From Balanoglossus misakiensis (taxonomy: Eukaryota; Hemichordata), in contig CM082582.2 in the NCBI GenBank assembly GCA_040954595.2, positions 2,480,001 through 2,544,000 on the forward strand: DNA of 64,000 nt. The letters are read 5' to 3'. The translations under genes and the position numbers were made by a program. The notes beneath the pieces are model-generated. The model saw only the letters and a list, made by a program, of their open reading frames with translations. It made no database searches and had not been told where the DNA came from. How positions within the stretch are numbered: the stretch's first letter is position 1; each line of letters opens with the position of its first letter. Of this stretch, positions 55,536-64,000 are shown one piece after another.

Positions 55536-55959
55536 TAACAAGACCGTTATCAATGTGCTTTGATATTTCAGTTGTGAGATCTGCTAAAGCTAACTTAGTA
55601 CTATATTTCTTACGAAATCCATATTGGCTGTTAGTGAGAATATCAAATTTTTCGAAAAAAGAACACAGTTGCTTATTTACAATAGACTCATACAGCTTAC
55701 TAAATATTGGCAAGACAGAGATAGGTCTGTAGTTTCCTATTTCATGAACACAGCCCTTTTTAAAAATTGGTGTTACTCTTGCCATTTTCAGTTTCTCTGG
55801 AAAAATACCCTGTGACAAGGAAATATTAACAATATGAGCAAATGGTTCTGTAATATAATCAGCTGCTTCCTTTACAAGTTTTGGATATATTTCATCAAAA
55901 CCAGCAGCTTTACAATGGTCTAATAAATTAATTTCTCTGAGTATATCACCAGAATGCAC
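55536..55959 (-). pseudogene. LINE copy A, RT N-terminal part
   Basis: Encodes KMARVTPIFKKGC, GNYRPISVLPIFSKLYESIV and FRKKYSTKLALADLTTEISK. Unlike copy B, it keeps five A at the point where copy B is frame-shifted. Confidence 0.8.
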
Positions 55960-56095
55960 AGGATGGAAAAAGAAAGAATTAAAATGACGAATACCAAGGT
56001 AATCATTGAAATTAGTGCTACAATGTATTTGTGATGCTAGATTTTGTCCAATGTTGACAAAAAAAGAATTAAAAGCGTCAGCTATATCAATATTT

Positions 56096-56560
56096 TAGGA
56101 AGCTTCATACTAAATTTCAAAGAAGTAAGCCCATCACTTTGAGAAATGAAGACTTTTTATTGAATAACATGGAAAAATAAAAAAAAATGCATAAAAAATA
56201 GGAAATCGATAATATTAGCTCAAAACATACAGGACTGTATGAGGTTGATATAAGGTACATGCATACCAATTTTCAAATCAATATGACCAGTGGTTGTTGA
56301 GTTACCGAGTTTTGTCACATTTTCCCAGCTAATTTGCATATTTTTGGCAATGACAACTTCATTTGAACAAACTCCCATCTACAGCCCTGCCTGCATCTAC
56401 ACACCAAATATCAAGGTCATACGCGCTGTGGTTTTCAAGTTGTTGATGTGGACGGACATACAGACATACATCCATCCATACATCCATCCATACATCCATC
56501 CATACATACAGACGCAATCAATCCCATAAGGTCCCATGGTACATACCAATGGGACCTAAA
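56096..56560. mobile_element. Probable non-autonomous element next to the truncated LINE
   Basis: Begins where LINE copy A stops and ends near a hairpin (aggtcccat and its inverse, about 56530-56558) followed by CTAA. Contains a (CATC)n stretch at 56459-56511. The hairpin plus CTAA end resembles the neighbouring 53904 element. The left boundary is uncertain. Confidence 0.4.
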
Positions 56561-56953
56561 AACGTGATAGTGTAATGAAATTTGTCAAACTTGTGGTCAT
56601 TTTATTTTATCAAATTTCTGCATTTTTATCTGATTGTGGTCTTACCTTCAAATCACTTGACAAGGTAGGCGACACAATGTTGCATGCTAGGAAGGTGACG
56701 ATTTTTGACTAAGAGCAGTGTTATGTTAAGCTTATTCCTATCTCAACTTATTCCAACACAATGTTCAATGAGAAGTTTTAATTGTAACAACTGACATTTC
56801 ACATCAAAAGCAACACTGTTCTGGAAATGACGACAACTGTTATAAGAGGTTCATTTATGTATTTATGTATTTTGGACTGGAGACTGCTGTGCAAAATTCA
56901 CCTCAATGGGCCTTAATATTAAATACACCATCAAACACTGTGTGAAATAGCCT

Positions 56954-57130
56954 GAATCCACCAAGGATTGTTGTGGATTCTTTCGTGGATTCTTACAGAA
57001 TCCAGTAGAATCCTGAGATATCCATCGTGGATACTCAGAGAATCCACATATAATCCAATAGTGGATTCTGTCAAATAGGGAACACTTTCAGAATCCACAA
57101 TAGAATCCTTTACAGTATTTCAGTGGATTC
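56954..57130. repeat. Cluster of GGATTC/GAATCC words in both orientations
   Basis: Ten copies within 177 bp: GAATCC six times and GGATTC four times, most within gtggattct or agaatcc. Confidence 0.75.
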
Positions 57131-57760
57131 TCTGTAACAGTTCCCAGAGAAATCCTTTGCTTGATTTTGATAGATTCTGCATGAGAGTAATAATCGTGGG
57201 GTTACGCCCATTCCCTCAAAATTTCCCATGTGACCTTGCAGCTAGAAAATGGCATTAAATATCACCGATATTTGCTGCCTTTAGTTTCAGAAAGAAAGCC
57301 ACTATAATAATTGAGATATACGATCGGAATTTTGTTCAAGCGTGCTCTAGTCATGCTCTTTTGCATTGGACACGGAATGTGTAAATTCAGAACTTTTATT
57401 CCATTTACTGTTTTATTTCGATTAGGAGTACAATGGGACCTATTTGGGATGTAGTAATTTTAATTCATGTTTTATCTTTTTTATTAAGAAATGTATATGT
57501 TTGTGTTTGCAATTATGTTCGTGTTACACTAGGTTCCTTGATTCATAATGTATTCCGGGCCGGGGCCATTGTTTCTGAGTTGTAATTGTGGTCATGGCAA
57601 ACGCCCGTCTGCTTTTGAACTTTCACAGTTGAATGCTTCAATAATAAATTCCTGACTTTGGATGAACTTCTGTGCTTGAGTTTGTACTCCTTCCAGATGA
57701 CTCATTCCCGTGGGGAAACAAATAAACATACATAATGATTACCTTTTGTTATTATGCAAT

Positions 57761-57856
57761 GCTTTAGCACCTCCAACTGGTCATGCCTTTTAGCACCTCC
57801 AACTGGACATGCCTTTAGCACCTTCAACTGGACATGCCTTTTACACCTGGAACTAC
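57761..57856. repeat. 28-bp tandem repeat, about four copies
   Basis: Units of the type tttagcacctccaactgg plus acatgcc; the last copy is degraded. Confidence 0.85.
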
Positions 57857-58432
57857 ATTTATGTGGAATTGACTTTTGTTCTGATGGAGGTCTCATGTTC
57901 CATGGCTCTAGTCACTTCATGCATTTCAATACATTTTTGACAGGCGGATACAACTGGTCGAGAATTCTATGATCACAGTATTACATTGGTAAAGTAAATC
58001 TGATAAGTTCTAGAGAACAGAAAATTCCTCAAAGTTGTTTTGTTTTTCTGATGAGACGGTTGTTTTACCACACAAGCATTCAACCAGTTGAGGCTAGAGC
58101 ATACTTTAGCAGGAAAAAATGTTACATATATTACCTTGTTATAACTCCTGGCAAGCATTGGATAATTGAACGGCTGTCCTGAGCTGGTGAGACTTGATGC
58201 GTTGTGCCACAGATGATGATGATGATAGATAGTTTATTTCACCAGAAAGATGCATTTTACATAACTGGTGCGGACCAGGGAAGTAGTTCTAGTGGAACTA
58301 GTCGTGTCCCTGGCCCTAAATACATACAAATCATTGTAACAATTAATATAATTGCCAATTCATATCACAAAACAATAGTTGGTAGTCAAACAACGCGGTG
58401 ACAAAGTAAACAGGTTTATAAAAGAGGTTAAA

Positions 58433-59817
58433 TTAATCTATGCTCAACAGATACATTTTCAGAGAGCTTTTAAATAAATTCCTTGATTGAATTGATTTTA
58501 TTTGTGTAGGAATTTCATTCCAATGCTTGGCAATAGAATAGTATAAATTATTTTGAGATGAAGTAAGTTTTACTTTGGGAAGCGTAAACTTATCAGTAGA
58601 GGCAAATCTTGTAAAATATTTGTGTGATACAAATGAAGCATAGCGATCTAGTGAGTGGGCGTAATGCCCTGCCTTTAGATCATACGCAAAAACACAAGTT
58701 TGAAATTTACAGAGTTTGTAAACATTAAGAATTCCAAGTTGCTGAAAAAGTGGTGCACTATGTGTATTGGGGCTAGAAAATGTTATAAGTCTTAAAAGTC
58801 TCTTTTGCAATTTGAAAATACAATCTAAATAGGTTTTATACGCATTTCCCCATATTTCGCTACAATACATTATATGGGGAAGGATAAGACAATTGTATAA
58901 TAATAAAATTATAGACTTAGGGAGATTATGGCGTACATATGAAATAATACCGATTTTTTGGCTAACCTTCTTAAAAATAATGTTGATGTGAGACTTCCAG
59001 GATAATGATGAGTCAAGAGTAACTCCAAGATAAACAGCAGATGAAACATTATGTATTGGTAAATCAGAGACATATAAATCCCCCTCAGGCTTAAACTTCG
59101 CCTGGGCTGTTTTGAAAATAACATAGTTTGTTTTGTCAATATTAATAGTAAGTTTATTTGACTTACACCAGGTCTGTACTTTAGTTAGCTCAACATTCAG
59201 AGTGGCAAGATCGATTTTGTCCTGCTTATCTGAACAAAATAAATTGGAATCGTCAGCAAATAACCTGAATTGAAAATAGTCTGAGGAACTGCAGATATCA
59301 TTTATATATACTAAAAAAAGAAGTGGACCTAGAATTGATCCCTGTGGAATCCCACAGGAGATCCTTTTCGCTTTTGAAGTACAATTATTGACCTTGACAT
59401 ACTGCTGCCGGTCTTCTATATAAGTCTTAAACCAATTAAGTGTGGATCCCCTAATCCCATAGTGGCATAGCTTAGCTAACAAAATTGTGTGGTTAATCGT
59501 ATCAAATGCCTTTTTAAAATCAATAAAGATACCAAAGGTAACAAGACCGTTATCAATGTGCTTTGATATTTCAGTTGTGAGATCTGCTAAAGCTAACTTA
59601 GTACTATATTTCTTACGAAATCCATATTGGCTGTTAGTGAGAATATCAAATTTTTCGAAAAAAGAACACAGTTGCTTATTTACAATAGACTCATACAGCT
59701 TACTAAAGATTGGCAAGACAGAGATAGGTCTGTAATTTCCTATTTCATGAACACAACCCTTTTTAAAAATTGGTGTTACTCTTGCCATTTTCAGTTTCTC
59801 TGGAAAAAATACCCTGT
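58433..59817 (-). CDS. LINE copy B reverse transcriptase
   Basis: About 460 codons: KMARVTPIFKKGC, NYRPISVLPIFSKLYESI, TFGIFIDFKKAFDTINHTIL, GIPQGSILGPLLFLVYINDI, the FADD active site near 59250 and a C-terminal region rich in Cys, Phe and Lys. Intact from the frameshift to the stop. An extra A in a run (six A at 59803-59808, five in copy A) separates it from the upstream frame. Confidence 0.87.
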
Positions 59818-60680
59818 GGCAAGGAAATATTAACAATATGAGCAAATGGTTCTGTAATATAATCAGCTGCTTCCTTTACAAGTTTTGGATATATTTCATC
59901 AAAACCAGCAGCTTTACAATGGTCTAATAAATTAATTTCTCTGAGTATATCACCAGAATGCACAGGATGGAAAAAGAACGAATTAAAATGACGAATACCA
60001 AGGTAATCATTGAAATTAGTGCTACAATGTATTTGTGATGCTAGATTTTGTCCAATGTTGACAAAAAAAGAATTAAAAGCGTCAGCTATATCAATATTTT
60101 TAGTAACAAAATTCCCAGGGTTTTTGTCATCTTTTATTTTTTGTGGAGCATTAACCTTTGAATTTTTGTTCAGGATTTCATTGATGACTTGCCATTTGTT
60201 GTGGTCCTTCCCAGAGGCTACAGACAGTTGCAATTTATCACGAAAATACTTCTTTTTTGCTCGTCGCATCAGCTTTGTTAACAGGTTGCGATAAAGTTTG
60301 TACTCTTGATGAATAGATGAGCTTGCAGAATGGCGTTTTGTTTTGGAGAACATCTTATGCTTGTTTTTAATTGAGACCAGAAGTCCTTTTGTGATCCATG
60401 GTTTCCGTAAGCGCTTACGCTGGTTTGAACACCGTTTGACTGGCACATGTCTTGTTGCCATATCATGAAACAATTTGTAAAAGGTATTATAGGCAACATT
60501 CGGATCATTAGAGTCGTAAACATCCTGCCAAGAAATATTTGCAAAGTCATTTTTATAAGAAACTAGATCAAATGAAGAAAAATCACACTTGAAATCAGTT
60601 GTTTCAACATTGAATACATGGCGTAAATCCTTAAAGATGGCAAAGATGGGATAATGGTCACTTATATCAGTCTGTATTAT
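59763..60680 (-). pseudogene. LINE copy B, APE end and linker to RT
   Basis: Encodes VIIQTDISDHYPIFAIFKD, SNQRKRLRKPWITKGLL and LDHCKAAGFDEIYPKLVKEA, then runs out of frame at the six-A run. Upstream of 60680 the frame enters unrelated palindromic DNA, marking the 5' truncation. Confidence 0.82.
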
Positions 60681-60935
60681 AACACACCATGCAGCGAACC
60701 CTCGATCGTGATTCGTCAATACGACGTCACGTGACATTAGTCATTTCGAACTGTTGCCTAGGGCATCAGTTCGATCGGTTTGGTGTGTTATAAAACACAT
60801 GATGACTGACATATTCGGGCAACAGTGTATTTTTAATGACCTCGGGACTGCCAGTCACACCAAAACAGTCTGTTTCCCTCGGGCTATGCCCTCGGGAAAA
60901 CAAGACTGTTTTAGTTGTGACTAGCAGCACCCTCG
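60675..60935. repeat. Palindromic repeat region
   Basis: ttataacacacca (about 60675) is inverted at about 60781-60793, and aaacagtctgtttccctcgg is inverted near 60890-60912. Possible nested foldback element at the LINE 5' junction. Confidence 0.5.
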
Positions 60936-60943
60936 GTCATCAA

Positions 60944-61350
60944 AATAATATAATATTCAAAGCCTTATTACTTAGCGGAATGATATAGCCTATTGTTATA
61001 AGGAATGGGTAAGGGTATCTTTTTAATAGGCTAAACCATGCGCAAAATAGCGTTAACAAGCTTTAGGGAGGGAGGGAGGGTCAGGCTAAATAAAGTACCT
61101 CCACAACCCCACGCCTACCCCCAAATGTACGCGCTTCTACCGTTGTCTCTGAGTCTCCTCCGTTATCGAGTGACAAACTAAGTGTACCAATTATGTTGCC
61201 CTATTTATACTCATGCCTTATGAATATTCATGAGATGCGTAAGGATATCGCTGCGTAATGAGGCTTTGAATAATATAATATTCAAAGCCTTATTACTTAG
61301 CTCAATGATATAGCCTATTGTTATAAGGAATGGGTAAGGGTATCTTTTTA
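60944..61350. repeat. 82-bp direct repeats and inverted terminal element of the DIRS region
   Basis: 60944-61025 and 61269-61350 are 82 bp with two differences. Each contains ctattgttataaggaatggg; its inverse (one mismatch) is at 61448-61467. These may be terminal or internal complementary repeats of the DIRS-type element that begins here. Confidence 0.55.
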
Positions 61351-61827
61351 CCGTCCACATACTGCCTAAAGCGTAATAATTCTACCTAAACCATAAAGCA
61401 CACAACCCATACCTAAATAAATCAAAAACCTTTATTCAAAATAATTCCCCCATTCCTCATAACAATAGAAACATTCCCAGCAATTAACATATGAGAACAT
61501 CATTACATCCAAGGAATAAAAGTGGTAACCATACACATTCAAACTGAAAAATGGAGCAGATTCATCTCTAAAATAATCACATTGATATTTAATGAAACTA
61601 ATAGAAATTCATAGCAGTCTCCAGACACAAAATATCAGATGAACAAACAAGTGGCAAATATTCACCCTATACTACAGGTACATTGTACAGTCAAATTACA
61701 AATCCAAATGTAACAGTTTTCACAGAAGAACCAGCTACTGATAAAAGGCTGGTCTACAAGAAGTTACAATATTCTCCAAATTTTCATATTTAAGAGTAAT
61801 ATCATCACGAGTATCAATAGCATCTAT

Positions 61828-63033
61828 TTACCTAGAAGCAGGAGCCTCTGCTTTTCCAACCTTATGGAGCTGCATATAGTGGTTTGCAGTCTTTTCTGAT
61901 CTCCAACCAACATGGTCCATGAGATCTGAGATCTGTGAACCTGCCAATGCTAAAATTATTGCACATGCACTCCTAAAGCTGTGAGGAGTTTCACCTTGGT
62001 CAATATTTAACACTTGCAAATATGTTTTCAGACGTTGGTAAATAGCTTGCGAGGATATGGGTTTTTGCACAACTTGACCACATGGGGTTGTTGGACGAAA
62101 AAGATAACCAAACCGTAAATCTATATCAAAACTTCTCGCTAACTTAATGTATTCCTCTATCGTACTCACGGCGCATAACGTCTTGTCATTACACCGCTTT
62201 ATTGCGAATAAATTACTCTGTTCACCTCTTAAAGTTTTACCAAAAGTATGATTAAATATGAAACCAGAATTATCTGGCAACCTTAAGATTTCCTGAGTTT
62301 TGATCTGGCCAAGATCTCCTGCCCTATCTCCGGACATCATTAATACCTTAAATATGGTAATATCTCTAGCATAGACGTATGCTGCAACACGTGAAGTGCT
62401 AGACACTAGTTTACTTAAAATGTAATCTAGAAGGATCCTTATCTTATTAGTAAAAATCGGCTTGGCCTGTTTAGGAGTTATATGTGCTTTGGCCTGCTCT
62501 TCACCGGATTTCTTAATATATCTGTCAACCAAGGTAGAAGCGATTGGGTTTGTCTTACATAAACCCAGATTTAGCATCACCCCATAAAAGGACTTTAATT
62601 TAGCAGCTATATTTTTTAAGGTGCCTAAACGTAGACGTTTAGGACATTCACACTGATCAAACTTTCTGGTAACACTACCCAGGAACGGACATGTATTTAT
62701 ATGAACCTGAGTTCGAGCATGTTTGTCTTTATGGATAAGAAATCTGACAATATCTACTGGCATCGCTTGAGTAAGGTCTTTAGGCTGAGGGAGTCCACTT
62801 AAGAAAGATTCCAAATTTTGTACCAATTTATCTTTCTGGATTTCATAAGCTGATTTTGAACCCAGTAGATCATTCATTCGAGCATCGATGATATCAAGAT
62901 CAACCTGAGTGCGCCCCCTCTCGGACGGATAAGGAACTGAGCTGACTACTTTGGCTGAGCAAATATGGCACTGTTTTTTGTCCTCTTGACCAAGAGAATT
63001 GCAGAGTAACTGAGTACCACATAACCAACATTC
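61828..63033 (-). CDS. DIRS-type tyrosine recombinase with ALOG-like N-terminus
   Basis: 402 open codons after AG at 63035-63034 (a possible acceptor, tatatttcattag); first ATG at 62877. Codons 1-30: zinc-ribbon-like CWLC...CHIC. Counted from the ATG, residues 39-142 resemble ALOG: VDIVRFLIHKDKHARTQVH, zinc insert His59-Cys63...Cys76-x-Cys78, a LRLGTLKNI-like helix, then NPI and QAKAHITPKQAK. Catalytic domain: Arg185 (SGDRAGDL), His299 and Arg302 (HSFR), Trp325, Tyr334. The ALOG fold is known from plant regulators and DIRS1-type recombinases. Confidence 0.85.
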   Translation of the reverse strand, partial: ECWLCGTQLLCNSLGQEDKKQCHICSAKVVSSVPYPSERGRTQVDLDIIDARMNDLLGSKSAYEIQKDKLVQNLESFLSGLPQPKDLTQAMPVDIVRFLIHKDKHARTQVHINTCPFLGSVTRKFDQCECPKRLRLGTLKNIAAKLKSFYGVMLNLGLCKTNPIASTLVDRYIKKSGEEQAKAHITPKQAKPIFTNKIRILLDYILSKLVSSTSRVAAYVYARDITIFKVLMMSGDRAGDLGQIKTQEILRLPDNSGFIFNHTFGKTLRGEQSNLFAIKRCNDKTLCAVSTIEEYIKLARSFDIDLRFGYLFRPTTPCGQVVQKPISSQAIYQRLKTYLQVLNIDQGETPHSFRSACAIILALAGSQISDLMDHVGWRSEKTANHYMQLHKVGKAEAPASR

Positions 63034-63120
63034 CTAATGAAATATAAAATGTAGAAGTACACAACTTTAATCTTGAAACAGCTGTATTATTCAATAGATG
63101 GAGCTTTTAATAGTAATTGC

Positions 63121-64000
63121 CTAACTGCCAAAAGTTGCTGCAAATAACTTTCCTTTAGTTTTCGCGTGAACATAGCCATTTTTTGATGGGACAAGAATGA
63201 AATTATCCTCTCCTTTAGACGCAACTTGCACACAGACTGATCCATGTTTCTTAACTAATGGCCACCATAAAGGCGTAAAATTGTGGACTTCTAATAGAAC
63301 AGTGGCTGATAAACCTTCCGAAATTACATGTCTCACCACTGGCAATTGCAAGCATACAGGGGGAAATATGAACAACCTATCGGCTTCTTGAAACGTATGT
63401 GCAAAGAAATTGACCCCTTCACAATTAGGTTGGGGATAAGGAGCTACGAAACGAGACAATTTTGCGTTGGAACATATGGCCATCGCATCTACATCATATG
63501 GACCAAACTGATCATTTATTCTCTGCCAAGCCGTACTAGTAAGGGTGGTGTCATTTTCGTTTACATTTCTCGATACATAGTCAGCAAGATTGGCTGCTGA
63601 TCTAACATGGGATAAATTCAACCATACATTTCGTTCTACAGCTACGTGAAATATATTCTTGAGGATCTGATTGAGTTTTAATGACTTTGAACCAGGAGAA
63701 CCATTATTCCACGCTTGTACTAATACAAGTGAATCTACAGCCACATCTAATCGTAGATTATCTATTTTATCTCCAAGAGCTAACAAAGTGCGGTGTAGAG
63801 CTTCTGCTTCTTTTACGTTTATAGACTCATTCCGGAATGAATCCTCCCAGAAATCGCTTATTTCAACTGACATACTCTCGTTAACGGTGGTATCGGGATG
63901 TAAAACAGCCCCCCATTTATAAGCGCTAGCATCTGTAAACAATTTAAGAGCATAGTGTCTTTCTTTAAGCCATTTGAACGGACCTGCATTAACAATTATG
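63121..64000 (-). CDS. DIRS-type Pol C-terminus (RNase H and tail), truncated by the window
   Basis: Open from the window edge to TAG/TGA at 63121-63123. RNase H: LFTDASAYKWGAVL, LDVAVDSLVLVQAWNNG and NLADYVSR. After it, FGPYDVDAMA, LSRFVAPYPQPNCEGVNFF and FIFPPVCLQLPVVRHV form the conserved post-RNase H region of DIRS/Ngaro Pol. RT lies beyond the edge. An 88-nt gap separates its stop from the YR frame. Confidence 0.85.
   Translation of the reverse strand, partial: IIVNAGPFKWLKERHYALKLFTDASAYKWGAVLHPDTTVNESMSVEISDFWEDSFRNESINVKEAEALHRTLLALGDKIDNLRLDVAVDSLVLVQAWNNGSPGSKSLKLNQILKNIFHVAVERNVWLNLSHVRSAANLADYVSRNVNENDTTLTSTAWQRINDQFGPYDVDAMAICSNAKLSRFVAPYPQPNCEGVNFFAHTFQEADRLFIFPPVCLQLPVVRHVISEGLSATVLLEVHNFTPLWWPLVKKHGSVCVQVASKGEDNFILVPSKNGYVHAKTKGKLFAATFGS

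Larger units (their letters stand above)
52571..56095 (-). mobile_element. L2/CR1-group LINE copy A, truncated and split by an insertion
   Basis: 3' tail is a (GATA)n run at 52571-52593 on the plus strand. RT fragments lie at 52795-53952 and 55535-55959, separated by the element at 53904-55535. Lesions: TGG to TAG at 53212-53214 (Trp in the sister copy) and 5' truncation at about 56095. Nearly identical to 58217-60115. Confidence 0.87.
56561..58213. other. Intergenic, no gene supported
   Basis: Contains the GGATTC/GAATCC cluster (56954-57130) and a 28-bp tandem repeat (57761-57856). Confidence 0.45.
58217..60680 (-). mobile_element. L2/CR1-group LINE copy B, 5'-truncated
   Basis: 3' tail is an ATG/GATA-type microsatellite at 58210-58231. 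ORF2 runs from the end of the APE domain (TDISDHYPIF) to the C-terminus with one frame break. No ORF1 is present. Confidence 0.88.
61300..64000 (-). mobile_element. DIRS-type YR retrotransposon, 3' half, running off the window
   Basis: Holds RNase H-like Pol C-terminus and an ALOG-YR recombinase in the usual DIRS order. The RT, Gag and 5' end lie beyond 64000. The boundary at the low end is uncertain (see the repeat entry). Confidence 0.75.

Overview
This window looks like nuclear DNA of a multicellular animal. A large multi-exon gene with GT-AG introns shares it with a dense, mostly young load of animal-type transposable elements: non-LTR LINEs, two tyrosine-recombinase (YR) retrotransposons, MITEs and minisatellites. 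An ankyrin-ROC-COR-Death protein next to Ngaro and DIRS-type elements suggests a marine invertebrate such as a lancelet, hemichordate or mollusc. I cannot name the species from sequence alone.

Layout. 1-8074: two diverged 21-bp minisatellite arms in inverted orientation. They enclose a nearly intact L1/Tx1-like LINE (about 587-5794, perfect 14-bp target duplication), a nuclear-receptor-motif-rich non-autonomous element and a small MITE. 8075-13101: mostly unannotatable DNA with a Ty3/gypsy RNase H scrap. 13102-37117 (minus strand): one gene, read from high to low coordinates. It has 32 ankyrin exons, a linker exon, five exons that encode a ROC GTPase and COR domain, and a terminal exon with the rest of COR and a death domain. 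Twenty-eight ankyrin exons form a tandem array (24863-31672) of about 250-bp exon+intron units with clear higher-order duplications. All visible junction phases agree, but two in-frame TGA codons (22354-22356 and 13525-13527) interrupt the frame. A decayed CR1/Jockey-like LINE (14766-18033, plus strand) sits in the intron inside the COR-coding region.

37776-43370 (minus): a structurally complete Ngaro-type retrotransposon with split direct repeats, Gag, RT/RNase H and YR. Its Gag and Pol are in the same frame, separated by a single TGA-CTA, the classic readthrough context. 43371-52570: no recognisable gene; TIR/foldback elements with TTAA or TA duplications, palindromes and a TACGTG cluster. 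52571-56095 and about 58217-60680 (minus): two very similar 5'-truncated L2/CR1-group LINE copies. The first is split by a 1.63-kb element (53904-55535) that carries four perfect DR1 nuclear-receptor motifs; the second supplies the empty site. 61300-64000 (minus): the 3' half of a DIRS-type retrotransposon that runs off the window. Its recombinase has an ALOG-like N-terminal DNA-binding region with the H-x3-C...C-x-C zinc insert.

The window therefore holds one host gene of probable signalling or innate-immune type, under rapid ankyrin-exon turnover, embedded in a region rich in mobile elements. All functional statements rest on motif recognition by eye; no searches were run.
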